From assembly GCF_000215935.2 (NCBI RefSeq), contig NZ_AFNU02000005.1, positions 124,001-188,000 of the forward strand: a DNA stretch of 64,000 nt, written 5' to 3'. The stretch's first letter is position 1. Each line of letters opens with the position of its first letter. The position numbers and the translations under genes are program-made. This DNA is from Haloplasma contractile SSD-17B (GTDB lineage Bacteria > Bacillota_I > Bacilli_A > Haloplasmatales > Haloplasmataceae). Below the pieces are notes generated by a model, which worked only from the letters and a program-made list of their open reading frames with translations, did not search any database and was not told the origin of the DNA. Positions 53,059 through 63,398 of this stretch are shown piece after piece.

Positions 53059-54918
53059 TTATAACATTAGTCTTTCTATCAATTGTTTGAAATTAGATAA
53101 CGTTTCAGCACATAAGTTACCTTTATAATCATTTATGTTGTTTTTAAAATTTACTGAACTATAATATTTCTTTTCGTCAATAAATTTAAATTTTCTTCGG
53201 TCTTCTTCCACAAATAAGTCTTCAATCTCGTTAAATTCATCATTAACTTCATTCAATTGTATTATTTCAATATTATTATTATCTTTTAGATAATTGTATA
53301 ACTCCACACCAGCTTTATCAGAGTCTACTAATAATATTGGATCTTTCGTTACCTTTAGTAATTGAGTCAATAGGTTTTCTTTTTTTATCCCCTGTATTGG
53401 CAATACTGTTAAGTTATTGATGTTTAATAATTTCTTAAAAGCAATTAAATAGTTGTAATCTGTAACACCTTCTACAAATATCACAGTATTTTCTGTATTG
53501 ACTAATATGTTTTTTCTTACTGTTAAAGCACTTCTTATCGGGTATAACACATCTGCGTTATTTTCATCGATAAGGGTAAATTTATTATTTATATAAGTAA
53601 TATAATTTCTTTTTTCAACTACTCTTAGTTCATCAAGGCTATCAACATCTATCAAGAATGGTGAATGAGTGCTTACAATAAATGTCCATTGATTTTTTAC
53701 TGCCAAGTCTTTAATTAATTTTCTTAATTCTAGTTGACCTATAACATGAAGATTAGTTGCAGGTTCATCCATTAATATGATAGACCCCTTATCTAATGTA
53801 TTATCAGATATCATATTAAAGAAAAAATTAAAGAACCATTTAAATCCACTAGATTGATCATCAAAATAAACACTTTGATTTGAATCGCGTATAATGAAAT
53901 CTATTCGACTTGTTTCAAGTGATACACTAAAATCATATTGTGATTTATTTATTTGGTATATCGCATTAAATTTATCGGATAATATTTTTTATTCTTCATT
54001 AACCTGATCTTCGAAATCCTTTAATACCCCTTTATTTGTTCCTCCAAATTGTATAAATTTTTTGTAACAAGTTTCTAAATGCTCTAATTTAAAATTATCC
54101 AGCATTGTAAATAATTTTGAGAAAAATATAAGGTTAGACAATTTACCATTACTAACATCACTAAACATATCGTTTGAGCTAAAGGTTATTTTGTCATTAT
54201 AAACAAAGATAGTTGGTTTTAATTTTAGCCCGTACTTATCCTCAAATTGATTCATAATCTTTGTTTGTTGATTTTCATCTTCTTTAGTCATGTCTCTAAG
54301 TTTTATGAGGTCATCATATATTGATTTTAATTCATTATTTCGTTGATATTCTTGATTAAAATGTCTATTTTTCCAGAGACTGCTAACTAATTGATTAAGT
54401 GTATTCCACATGGCATAAAGATCATTTTGTGTTTTACATTTGCTGATTGCATTAAATACCCCTTTCAGTAATTCATGAAAATTTCTGTAATGAGAATTTA
54501 TAATCATTTTAAGCATTTTATCTTTATTTTTAATTAATCGTTCTATAATTTGTTGCGTTTCAGATTCGATTTCTTTCAGTTTTTCTTCTTCATTATTTGG
54601 TATATAATCTACATACTTTCTAGTACCTTTAACCTTAACTTCATATCTTCCTTCATCTGTGTTAACTACATATTTAACTTTCGGCACAAGATCTTTTTCA
54701 TATATAAATTTAGGTGCATTAGCTTGTCCTATTTTTTCTCCATTAAACTGATTAATCGCTTCAATAATATTCGATTTTCCAGAGTTATTTAAACCTATTA
54801 TAACTACTAACCCTCCTACACCCTCATCCATATTATCGATTGCCGTTAATTCTAAATCTTCATATTCGTTAATTCCTAGTGTTCTAAAGTTCTCAAACTT
54901 AAATAATCGCTTAATCAT
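53059..54918 (-). pseudogene. OLD-like ATPase/TOPRIM nuclease, interrupted by an in-frame TAA
   Basis: Two long frames are the same frame, separated only by TAA at 53989-53991; joined they make about 619 codons. The first 309 residues have Walker A Gly-Leu-Asn-Asn-Ser-Gly-Lys-Ser. After the TAA come a Ser-Ser-Gly signature (Gln-Ser-Ser-Gly-Phe-Lys-Trp), Walker B Ile-Ile-Leu-Met-Asp-Glu-Pro, the H-loop Ser-Thr-His-Ser-Pro and a TOPRIM domain (Val-Glu-Gly-Val-Thr-Asp; Leu-Val-Asp-Ser-Asp-Lys). This is the ABC-ATPase/TOPRIM layout of OLD-family nucleases (as in GajA). The downstream piece has no ribosome site. The upstream HTH gene overlaps it by 8 bases. It is a nonsense mutation, a sequencing error or read-through. 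Confidence 0.8.
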
Positions 54919-55438
54919 TCTCTAATCCCTCCGTTAACAATTTTTTAACCTCTTGTAGTTTTTCTTCAGTTCTTTCTACTTTTTTATTCATTACTGCCAG
55001 TCCATAAAGTATTTGAAAATGTTGATCTAAATTAATGTCTTCTAAAGCTTTTCTGTTATTCATTAATTTAAATACTATATTTAATGACTTTAAGAATGAC
55101 TCGTCTTTTACATATTTAATTATATTAAGTAAAAACTGTAATTTATCTGTGGAAGTTTCATTTTTTAAACATTCAATTATCTCACTGACAAGAAGATCTT
55201 CCCTACTAAATATTTTATCTTCATTTAATATACTAATTATATAAGTAATGACGTCTTTTTTAGTAATATCATCATTACTTTCTATGTAAAAGAAAATTTT
55301 TCTAATTGATGGATTAAGGTTCTCATAATTTTCATTTTCAAAGTCCTCAATATATTTATATAATGTTGGTCTAGATATACTCAAGTAATTAGATAACTCT
55401 GTTAATCTAAGGTTAATCATACGTAATTTATCTCTCAT
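54911..55438 (-). CDS. HTH regulator of the OLD-like operon
   Basis: 175 residues. N-terminal helix-turn-helix (Leu-Ser-Asn-Tyr-Leu-Ser-Ile-Ser-Arg-Pro-Thr-Leu-Tyr-Lys-Tyr, about 15-30) and a helical remainder with a coiled C-terminus (about 150-170). It overlaps the ATPase start by 8 bases. Its promoter contains ATGTAAAA repeats, so it likely regulates itself, and by shared sequence possibly SIR2-HerA. Confidence 0.72.
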   Translation of the reverse strand: MRDKLRMINLRLTELSNYLSISRPTLYKYIEDFENENYENLNPSIRKIFFYIESNDDITKKDVITYIISILNEDKIFSREDLLVSEIIECLKNETSTDKLQFLLNIIKYVKDESFLKSLNIVFKLMNNRKALEDINLDQHFQILYGLAVMNKKVERTEEKLQEVKKLLTEGLEND

Positions 55439-55459
55439 ACTAACACCTCTTTAACTAAT

Positions 55460-55506
55460 AGTATAGAGTGTTTTACATTTATTGTCAATTAATTTTACAT
55501 ATTTTT
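55460..55506 (-). promoter_or_regulatory. Promoter and operator of the HTH-OLD operon
   Basis: -35 TTGACA (55483-55488) and -10 TATACT (55460-55465), 17-base spacer, near consensus. ATGTAAAA half sites lie in the spacer and upstream. AATTTTACATATTTTT at 55491-55506 is identical to 49585-49600. Confidence 0.75.
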
Positions 55507-55545
55507 GTAAAAACTTTTTACGTAAAATGTAAATTTAAATACACA

Positions 55546-55575
55546 AAACCCAGAATAATGATTATCCTGGGTTTT
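55546..55575. terminator. Terminator between the RM operon and the HTH-OLD promoter
   Basis: AACCCAG and CTGGGTT arms with inner ATAAT/ATTAT pairing; a six-T run on the plus strand and four Ts on the minus strand. It should end the type I RM transcript. Confidence 0.75.
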
Positions 55576-55590
55576 TTATAATTATTATAT

Positions 55591-56316
55591 TTATAATTCC
55601 CTAACAACTTCCTCATCCAATATTGCCTTTCGACTTTTCCAGTCTGGCATTAGAACTGTCTGTATTTGATAGAATTGTTTGTCGTGGTTTTTGTGGATGA
55701 AGTGGATGAGTTCGTGTAGTACTACGTAATCTATACAAAACTTTGGTGCTTTTATTAGGTCAAAGTTAAGTTGTATTGTTTTTTTCTCTCGTAAACATGA
55801 ACCCCATCTTGCTTTCATTGTTCTAATGATGATATCTGGTTTTTGTATTTGATACTTTTCAACCAAAGGATACACTCGTTCCAAACTCTCGTTAAACTTT
55901 ATTTTCGCTTTAGCTCTAAACCACTCATCTAATAATGCTTCTTTTTTCTTAGTGTACTTCTTGTCTTTTATATACAGATGAAAGTAACCTCTATATAACT
56001 TAACTTCTTCACTGTCATCTGTTTCCTTAACTTTTAATCGATACTGTTTCCCCAGGTATTTAAATGTTTCGCCACTAATGTATTCTTTTTCAGTCTTATT
56101 TTCTGGTTGTACTTCTTTAAAATAGTTAACTTGTTTAAGAATCCATTGTGCTTTTTCTTTTACAAAGTCGGTTATAAATTCAAGTGGTACTTCTTCACCT
56201 GCTGATACTATAACTGTCATATCGGGTTTCACATTAAGGTTAACATGTTTAACCTTTTTTCTATGCAGTTCAAATTCAATTGTATGTCCACTGTATCTCA
56301 CCTGGTAAACGTTCAT
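55591..56316 (-). CDS. YgjP-like (M48-type) metallopeptidase
   Basis: 241 residues. The zinc motif His-Glu-Leu-Ile-His-Phe-Ile-His (about 202-209) and the upstream Arg-Trp-Gly-Ser-Cys (about 168-172) mark the YgjP/DUF45 family. Such genes are often the last gene of type I RM operons; their role there is not established. It follows hsdR by 8 bases. Confidence 0.85.
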   Translation of the reverse strand: MNVYQVRYSGHTIEFELHRKKVKHVNLNVKPDMTVIVSAGEEVPLEFITDFVKEKAQWILKQVNYFKEVQPENKTEKEYISGETFKYLGKQYRLKVKETDDSEEVKLYRGYFHLYIKDKKYTKKKEALLDEWFRAKAKIKFNESLERVYPLVEKYQIQKPDIIIRTMKARWGSCLREKKTIQLNFDLIKAPKFCIDYVVLHELIHFIHKNHDKQFYQIQTVLMPDWKSRKAILDEEVVREL

Positions 56317-56324
56317 GTTATCAC

Positions 56325-59300
56325 CTAATACCTTCTTAATGCTACCTTCATGTTTTCTTCAATGATTTTATCAAAATCTTCTACATTTAATTCAGGAAGA
56401 TGTTGTCGCTTAAACTTGAACAATAAGAAATCAATATCCTGCTTCATTTTCTTGTGCACATCATTATTATCGTGCCAATCAACTTTAGAATGATCATCGA
56501 TGATCATATCAATTGATAGAGCAAGTTCTGCAATTTCGTTCTCTTTATCCTCTATATTAACTACATTTTCAATTACTTCTTTCGTTACACCATAGAATGC
56601 TTGTGCATGATTATTATTCTTAATTGCTTTAGGATACGACACACCTGTGTTTCCTTTTCGCAAATCATCTTTTAGTTTATTCATGCTTTGTAAGTATTCT
56701 GCATCAGAAATACGTTTCTCTCTATAATTTTCTATTGTTTCAGTGATTAGTTCTGAAAACTTCTTATAGAATGCAGGATCTTCTTGATACTTCTTACTTA
56801 TATGTTTTGTCATTCTTGTACGAATTGCATCCGCTTTTGCTCGTCTGGAGCCCAGATCATCGAGTTCTTTTTCAAATCCTTTTTCATCTAAGATATTAAC
56901 TGGGTTAGTAATTCGAATCACTTCTTCAGCTGCAATATAGTTATCCATAATACTTTGCATCTTCGCTTCATATTCTTTATGATCAATAGTATCTGAGTAT
57001 TGTAATTTTACTGAACCTCGCAATTCCTGAAAGAATTTTAAGTCACGTTTATATTTCCCTAGTTCTTCTTCGCCCAATGCATTATAGACATGTTCCGACT
57101 CTAGTGCTATACCCATGAATTTAGCAAATTCTCTTAGATAGTTATAGAAATCATCACGTAATTTATCATCTTCTAAAAAGATTGCATATTGTTGTATTTT
57201 ATCTTTAACATTTTTATACGAGATAGAACTAAAGTGTTGAACTAAGTTAGAATAAGCCCCCCTTAGTTGGCTTACGACACTAATGACGTCTACTAATGCA
57301 CCTTTTAAGTCTTCACTATCAAAATTCTCAAGTCCTGCACCCGAATAGGTTTCCATAGCATCGTTTAGTTGATTAATAAGTCCTCTGTAATCCACAATGT
57401 AACCAAAGTCTTTTCCTTCATATAGACGATTTACACGTGCAATTGCCTGTAGTAGATTGTGTTCTTTCATTGGCTTATCAATGTAGAGTACCGTTGCTCT
57501 TGGGGCATCAAATCCTGTTAGTAGTTTGTCTACAACAATTAGGAGATCAATTTCATCTCCATCAACAAAGTCACTTTTCACATGTTGTTCGTAGCGTTCT
57601 GCATCTCCATATTGATTCATCATTTTATTCCAGAAGTTAATGATGATATCTTTAGATGTTTCATCAATGGCTTCATGACCCTCTCTTTGGTCTGGGGGGG
57701 ATATGACTACAGCACAGTTTAGGTCACCTAAATCTTCAAATGCTTTTAAGTATTGGACTGCTTCTTTCTTAGAACTTGTTGCAAGCATAGCTTTAAACTG
57801 AGAATCTTTATTCTTGTAAGAATTTTTAAAATGTTCATTTATATCATAGGCAACTAAATTGATTCGTTGTTCAGATGATGCGATTCGTTCAAACTTACTC
57901 CACTTTTTCAGTACTTCTTCCTTTTGTTTTTCTGATAAGTTACGTGTAATGATTTCAAGACGAGTATCAATGGCCTTCTGATTGACAGTTTGTTCAATCA
58001 TTCTCCCTTCATATAGAAGAGGTAAAATTGCTTTATCATCAACACCATCTTTAATCGTATATTTATGGATTAACTTTCCGAACTTCACCATTGTACTTTT
58101 CTCTTTTTTCATAAGTGGTGTTCCTGTAAACCCTAAGTAACACGCATTCGGTAATACTTTCTTCATTTTCATATGAAGTTCCCCGTACTGAGTACGATGT
58201 GACTCATCAACTAGTACAAAGATATCTTTTGATTCAATAGGATCTTGTTCTCCTGATGCTGTATCAAATTTATGAACAAGTGACGTAATTACATCTGCTC
58301 CATCAGTGTTTAATAGTTCTACTAAATGATGACCTGTTTTTGCACGATCGGCATTTAGTCTTGAATGATTAAATGTCTTATGGATTTGCTCATCTAAACT
58401 AATACGATCAGTAATCACTAGTACTTTAGGGTGAATGTCTGTCATTTCAGATAAGATGAATCGTGTTAACATCACCATCGTCAATGATTTACCAGATCCC
58501 TGTGTATGCCAAATGACACCTGATTGACGGTTACCATCTTTATTTGTTTTACCAATTGTGTCTATTATCTCCTTAATTGCAAAGTATTGTTGATAACGTG
58601 CGATCTTCTTTATATTTTTATCATATAGTGTGAAGTATTGTGTTAATTCAATTAATCGTTTGGGATGAAAGAGTGAGATTATATTTTGATCTTGGTTTGT
58701 TGGAGTACGATCAGTGACAAACTTACTTAATTGAGTTGTATACCAATCACTCTCTTCTTCTTTCCATACTGACCAGAACTTTTTAGGTGTTCCACTTGTA
58801 GCATACTTCGCTTCATTCTTATTGGTAGCCATAACGACTTGGACATATTTAAAGAGTTGGGGAATGTAGTTTTCCTTTTGGTTTCTGATCATCTGGCTAA
58901 TTCCTTGATTAACAGTTATAGATGACTTCTTGCATTCAATTACTCCAAACGGTATTCCATTTACAAATAGTACAATATCAGGTCGAATTGTTCCTTTTCC
59001 ATCCATACGTTCTACAATGAATTCTTCCATCATATGAAATTCATTGTTTTCAGGGTGTTCCCAATCAACATACTTTAGACTGAAAGATCTAGTTCCATTT
59101 CCATCCGGTAACTTTTCAGGATAGCTACGTCCTAATAGTAGCGCATCATAAATTTTCTCATTTGTTTTAACCAATCCATCGACTAATGGTATATCTAAAT
59201 CACGGACCGCCTGTTCAATATTTTTCTTACTAAACTTATATTTACTCTCTTTATACTCATATTCATTTAACTCGATTAACTTTTTATACAAAATATCTTT

Positions 59301-59435
59301 TAGAATCACATTATCAAGTGATCCCCTCATTGAGTCTGCAACATCAGTTGTTAGTTTCTTATATCCCATTTTCGCTACCACTTCTAATGCTGGTATTTGT
59401 GAGATATTTTGTTCGTTAAATTCATTTTTCATCAT
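56325..59435 (-). CDS. hsdR: Type I restriction enzyme, R subunit
   Basis: About 1036 residues. The N-terminal nuclease has Pro-Asp-Ile-Val-Leu and Gly-Val-Ile-Glu-Cys-Lys-Lys. The SF2 translocase has Gln-Gly-Ser-Gly-Lys-Ser, Val-Asp-Glu-Ser-His-Arg and Gly-Phe-Thr-Gly-Thr-Pro motifs, and a helical C-terminus contacts the methylase. It cuts DNA lacking the host methylation after ATP-driven translocation. ATG at 59435 with a GAGGTG site. Length is normal and the frame intact. Confidence 0.94.
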   Translation of the reverse strand: MMKNEFNEQNISQIPALEVVAKMGYKKLTTDVADSMRGSLDNVILKDILYKKLIELNEYEYKESKYKFSKKNIEQAVRDLDIPLVDGLVKTNEKIYDALLLGRSYPEKLPDGNGTRSFSLKYVDWEHPENNEFHMMEEFIVERMDGKGTIRPDIVLFVNGIPFGVIECKKSSITVNQGISQMIRNQKENYIPQLFKYVQVVMATNKNEAKYATSGTPKKFWSVWKEEESDWYTTQLSKFVTDRTPTNQDQNIISLFHPKRLIELTQYFTLYDKNIKKIARYQQYFAIKEIIDTIGKTNKDGNRQSGVIWHTQGSGKSLTMVMLTRFILSEMTDIHPKVLVITDRISLDEQIHKTFNHSRLNADRAKTGHHLVELLNTDGADVITSLVHKFDTASGEQDPIESKDIFVLVDESHRTQYGELHMKMKKVLPNACYLGFTGTPLMKKEKSTMVKFGKLIHKYTIKDGVDDKAILPLLYEGRMIEQTVNQKAIDTRLEIITRNLSEKQKEEVLKKWSKFERIASSEQRINLVAYDINEHFKNSYKNKDSQFKAMLATSSKKEAVQYLKAFEDLGDLNCAVVISPPDQREGHEAIDETSKDIIINFWNKMMNQYGDAERYEQHVKSDFVDGDEIDLLIVVDKLLTGFDAPRATVLYIDKPMKEHNLLQAIARVNRLYEGKDFGYIVDYRGLINQLNDAMETYSGAGLENFDSEDLKGALVDVISVVSQLRGAYSNLVQHFSSISYKNVKDKIQQYAIFLEDDKLRDDFYNYLREFAKFMGIALESEHVYNALGEEELGKYKRDLKFFQELRGSVKLQYSDTIDHKEYEAKMQSIMDNYIAAEEVIRITNPVNILDEKGFEKELDDLGSRRAKADAIRTRMTKHISKKYQEDPAFYKKFSELITETIENYREKRISDAEYLQSMNKLKDDLRKGNTGVSYPKAIKNNNHAQAFYGVTKEVIENVVNIEDKENEIAELALSIDMIIDDHSKVDWHDNNDVHKKMKQDIDFLLFKFKRQHLPELNVEDFDKIIEENMKVALRRY

Positions 59436-59474
59436 AATATCCACCTCATAAATTAATATCAAAAAGTGAAGAAA

Positions 59475-60707
59475 TTAATCCTTCACTCTTACAATCCCAG
59501 TTAATAATAATTGCATTAATCCTTTTTTCTGTTGTTTAAGTTGGTCTAGTTGCTGTTCCAGGAGATTTATTTCTTTGTCTGCAGTTGATAAAACATCAGC
59601 TATTGCTTTCTGTTCTTTTAAATCTGTCGGCATAATAATTTTAAATGTTTCTAATGGATTACGTGTAATCTGTGGTTGTCCCGATCCTGAAACTAACTTT
59701 TGAAAGTTTGAATTTAAACACAGATAGTAAACAAAATCTTTCACAACATCTTTATTTTCATCAGTATTAAGTACCATCGCATTTCCTGTTATCCATGATT
59801 TTGCTTTAGATTTATTCACAGTACCACATGTTGATCCCCGACAAGTTATCATTATTTGCCACGTATCATGATTATATTGATCATAGTATCCAATTAAACC
59901 ATTTGCTCCATAAACAGGATATCCTGATGCTTTTAATTGTGACTGAGATATTGTTTGAGGCTGATAAAGTTTACCTACTTGTTTTAATTTTACTTCGTTC
60001 CACTCACCAGTAAATTCTTTTAATCGTTTTTTACCAGTTAAAAGTAATTGCATTAATCCTCTTTTTTGTTCTTTTTTTTGCTTAATTAGTTCTTCCTTTA
60101 AGTCGATTGCTTTATCCCATGTTGAAAGGATGTTTGCTATTTTATTTTGTTCAGATAAACTTGGTAGTGGTAATAACAATGATTTTAAATCTCTAGAGTA
60201 TATATGAACTACCGAGTGGCCTTGGCCAACTTTTCTTCTTTGACTATTAATTAACGGTCCATTTAATGCAAACCCTAAATATTTACTATTGTTAGATTGT
60301 ACTGGCCTAAGGATTACTATATCTCCTCCAGCATATGCTTCTTTGTCTTCCAAGTATGCTACAGACTTACCAATCTCTTCTAATGTTTCCCCAGAACCTG
60401 CAAATAAGATATCACCCTGCATAATTAATTTAGCATTATGGGTTTCACTTTTAGGAATAAATGAAATAAAATTCTTTATATAATTATGATGTTTTGTATA
60501 TATCTCACCATACCGAATACATGGTATTCCATCTTCAACTAGTTCTTTTTTAGAGATACCTTTTCCTTTTAAAAACTCACCTATATCCCCTATCTTTACT
60601 AATTTCCAATCATCAGGAATTATTCCAACCTTTGTTCTTTTATACCCAATCGGAACTATATTGTTATTTATGTTATCTATTTTTTCACTGACTCTATCTA
60701 TCATCAT
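59475..60707 (-). CDS. hsdS: Type I restriction enzyme, specificity subunit
   Basis: About 410 residues with two target-recognition domains (about 25-170 and 210-350), each followed by a conserved helix ending in Lys-x-Gly-Leu-Met-Gln-Leu-Leu-Leu-Thr-Gly. This internal repeat (near 195 and 400) is typical of two-TRD HsdS proteins that read a bipartite site. ATG at 60707 is chosen. The recognition sequence cannot be read from sequence alone. Confidence 0.93.
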   Translation of the reverse strand: MMIDRVSEKIDNINNNIVPIGYKRTKVGIIPDDWKLVKIGDIGEFLKGKGISKKELVEDGIPCIRYGEIYTKHHNYIKNFISFIPKSETHNAKLIMQGDILFAGSGETLEEIGKSVAYLEDKEAYAGGDIVILRPVQSNNSKYLGFALNGPLINSQRRKVGQGHSVVHIYSRDLKSLLLPLPSLSEQNKIANILSTWDKAIDLKEELIKQKKEQKRGLMQLLLTGKKRLKEFTGEWNEVKLKQVGKLYQPQTISQSQLKASGYPVYGANGLIGYYDQYNHDTWQIMITCRGSTCGTVNKSKAKSWITGNAMVLNTDENKDVVKDFVYYLCLNSNFQKLVSGSGQPQITRNPLETFKIIMPTDLKEQKAIADVLSTADKEINLLEQQLDQLKQQKKGLMQLLLTGIVRVKD

Positions 60708-60713
60708 AAACAC

Positions 60714-62237
60714 CTACAACCCTAATTCATCTAGGTATATTTGCATCTGTTCTTCAACTTCTTTTAACTGATTAGTAACGTTATTTATGTTACTCTTAAC
60801 TTCATCCATATCTACAGGTTCTTCTTCTTCAAAAGTATCAACATAACGAGGGATATTAAGATTGTAATCATTCTCTTTAATCTTATCTAATGAAGCTACA
60901 GAACTAAATTTATCTATCGTTTCATATTTCTCATAAGCATCTACAATTCGTTCAATGTCTTCTTCTCGTAATACATTTTGGTTTTTACCTTTTTCATAGT
61001 ATTCTTCACCACTTGCATCAATAAATAATACATCTTTTTTATTTCGATTCTGTTTAAAAATCATTATAGTTGCAGGAATACTAGCTCCAAAGAATAAGTT
61101 TGCAGGTAAACCAATCACTGCATCAAGCAGGTTCATATCAATGATTTGCTTTCTAATCTTTCCTTCTGAACTTCCTCTAAATAACACACCATGCGGTAAT
61201 ACGACTCCCATACGTCCACCTTCTGCTAATGAGTGTAACATATGTTGAACAAAGGCATAGTCACCTTTACTCTTTGGAGGAACCCCCCAGTCAAAACGTA
61301 CATATGGGTCGAGTGATGGTTCCATCTTGAACTTCTTATCATTATCACCACTGAATCCCATTGCCCACTTATCCAATGAGAACGGTGGATTGGCCACTAT
61401 TACCTGGAATTTCATTAGTTTATCATTTTCTAAATGTTTTGGATTTGCTAGAGTATCTCCCCATGCAATCTTAGCATCATCTAAACCATGAAGAAACATA
61501 TTCATACGTGCTAATGAATGAGTTTGTCCATTTCGTTCTTGACCATACACCTGTGCTTTTCCACTAGGAATCTTGTCAAATGCTTTTAATAGTAATGATC
61601 CAGAACCACACGTTGGATCATAGATGCGATCATTTTCCTGTGGTTTAACTAATCTTGATAATATTTCTGACACTTGTGATGGAGTAAAGAACTCTCCACC
61701 TTTTTTACCTGCATCTGATGCAAAACGTGAAATTAGATACTCATAGGCATCACCAATTACATCTGTACCTATCAAACGAGAAGGTGCTAAGTTTAACTTG
61801 TTAAAGTCTTCTAATAGGTGTTTTAACATCGCATTACGATCTTTTGTATTTCCTAATACTGATTCAGAGTTAAAGTCGATGTTTTTAAATACACCTCTTA
61901 ACTTCGTTTTGTTTTCTTCTTCTATATGTGCTAATGCTGTATTAATAATCTCACCAATATTTGATGCGTTACGTTTATCATATAAATAATCAAATGTAGA
62001 ACGTTCATCAAGTACAAAACGTCCATATCTAAGTTGACGTTCTACCATCGCTTCATCATGATCAAACTGTTCCATTAATTCATTTTTTCTTTCTTTGTAC
62101 ATATCACTTACATATTTAATAAATAACATTACAAGAATGTAGTCTTTATAGATTGATGAGTCAATTTTTCCTCTAAAGGTGTCACATGCTTGCCATAAGA
62201 TACTATTAACTTCTGATTGTGTAAATTTCTTTTCCAT
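60714..62237 (-). CDS. hsdM: Type I restriction enzyme, methyltransferase subunit
   Basis: 507 residues. N-terminal helical domain, then an adenine-N6 methyltransferase with Asp-Pro-Thr-Cys-Gly-Ser-Gly-Ser (SAM binding, about 208-215) and catalytic Asn-Pro-Pro-Phe (about 284-287), then a coiled C-terminus. It is first gene of the hsdMSR operon; GGAGGG precedes the ATG. Confidence 0.95.
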   Translation of the reverse strand: MEKKFTQSEVNSILWQACDTFRGKIDSSIYKDYILVMLFIKYVSDMYKERKNELMEQFDHDEAMVERQLRYGRFVLDERSTFDYLYDKRNASNIGEIINTALAHIEEENKTKLRGVFKNIDFNSESVLGNTKDRNAMLKHLLEDFNKLNLAPSRLIGTDVIGDAYEYLISRFASDAGKKGGEFFTPSQVSEILSRLVKPQENDRIYDPTCGSGSLLLKAFDKIPSGKAQVYGQERNGQTHSLARMNMFLHGLDDAKIAWGDTLANPKHLENDKLMKFQVIVANPPFSLDKWAMGFSGDNDKKFKMEPSLDPYVRFDWGVPPKSKGDYAFVQHMLHSLAEGGRMGVVLPHGVLFRGSSEGKIRKQIIDMNLLDAVIGLPANLFFGASIPATIMIFKQNRNKKDVLFIDASGEEYYEKGKNQNVLREEDIERIVDAYEKYETIDKFSSVASLDKIKENDYNLNIPRYVDTFEEEEPVDMDEVKSNINNVTNQLKEVEEQMQIYLDELGL

Positions 62238-62326
62238 CGATAACCCTCCATGTATTTTTTACAATTAATTCTATTATACAATTAATTAGATCATTTTTCT
62301 ATAGTACTCATATAAGACAGCACTTT

Positions 62327-62680
62327 TTAAAATATAAATCCTGCTATACCATTTAGAACTAGCGCAATGACTGATCCTATAACAGCAAACAAAACCTTAC
62401 CAATTATACTGCCTAACAATCCTCTTACTTGTAAACAACCTAAAATAATACCTACTATTCCAAAAGTAATAAAGCTACCAAACATTACAGTTAATATAGA
62501 TTTATTTATTAATTGAGTGGTTAGCTCGTTCATACTACTCATTAAAATCCAGAACATCTCTAAAGTAACATTTAATAATCTTTTCCCTAAATTGAACGCA
62601 GCAATAAATCCATGTTTAATATAAGTGACTACTAATAGTAAAGTAACAAAAGTAACTAAACCTGACTCTTTTATATCCAA
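62327..62680 (-). CDS. Small hydrophobic membrane protein
   Basis: About 117 residues with three membrane helices. The ribosome site AGGAGGG touches the ATG at 62686, so the TTG at 62680, 6 bases after it, is the likelier start. It is located between the RM operon and unrecognised genes. A holin-like role is possible but not shown. Confidence 0.55.
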   Translation of the reverse strand: MDIKESGLVTFVTLLLVVTYIKHGFIAAFNLGKRLLNVTLEMFWILMSSMNELTTQLINKSILTVMFGSFITFGIVGIILGCLQVRGLLGSIIGKVLFAVIGSVIALVLNGIAGFIF

Positions 62681-62790
62681 TATCATCCCTCCTAAACATA
62701 TATCTATTATTTTATAGTGATTTGTTACGGTATATGGTTATCAAAAGGAAATACCATAGTTCTGAAAATAAATAATACTCTTTAAATTTA

Positions 62791-62831
62791 AAAGGCTAAG
62801 ACACATATCAGTATATGATCTTAACCTTTTT
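62791..62831. terminator. Terminator after the 62851-63396 gene
   Basis: AAAGGCTAAGA (62791-62801) and TCTTAACCTTTTT (62819-62831), one mismatch; T-runs on both sides. Confidence 0.65.
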
Positions 62832-62850
62832 AAATATTAATTATAACATC

Positions 62851-63396
62851 TTATACCAAACTTTTTGTTTCACTCTCTTTTGTAGCATTAATTATATAGG
62901 TATTTAACGACCTAGTAAACGCCTCATTAAATGAATTAATTTTTTCTATTTTGAAGTTCTCAAATTTTTCTACATATAACTTAAATGTTTCGATATAGAA
63001 CTTCTTAGAAAATACAACCTCATGCATTCCTGTTCCTAATGTATCTATATCTATCTTTTTAATTTCTTTCAAATACTCTCTAGCAAAACGTGGTTTAGTT
63101 TTAAAGAACTTTTTACAATTATACTTTATGCAATTATATATATATTGTTTACGATCCCCTTCTCTCATTTGTATAATGTTTTCAGTATAATTTTGAGTTT
63201 CTAAATCTATAAGATCATTCCCATCATAATCCTTATAAAATAATTCTAGAAGACTATCAGTTGTTTTGAGATTATCAACAAATTTATAAAATTCTTTACT
63301 TACTTTATTAGCTAGTTTATTAAGTGCATCTTTTTTAGATTTTGCTAAAAGAACTTCGAATTCATTATCAAACGTAATACCGTATAAATTTTTCAT
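62851..63396 (-). CDS. Hypothetical protein
   Basis: 181 residues, basic and helical, no membrane segment. It starts 2 bases after the upstream gene's stop. No family recognised. Confidence 0.6.
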   Translation of the reverse strand: MKNLYGITFDNEFEVLLAKSKKDALNKLANKVSKEFYKFVDNLKTTDSLLELFYKDYDGNDLIDLETQNYTENIIQMREGDRKQYIYNCIKYNCKKFFKTKPRFAREYLKEIKKIDIDTLGTGMHEVVFSKKFYIETFKLYVEKFENFKIEKINSFNEAFTRSLNTYIINATKESETKSLV

Positions 63397-63398
63397 TT

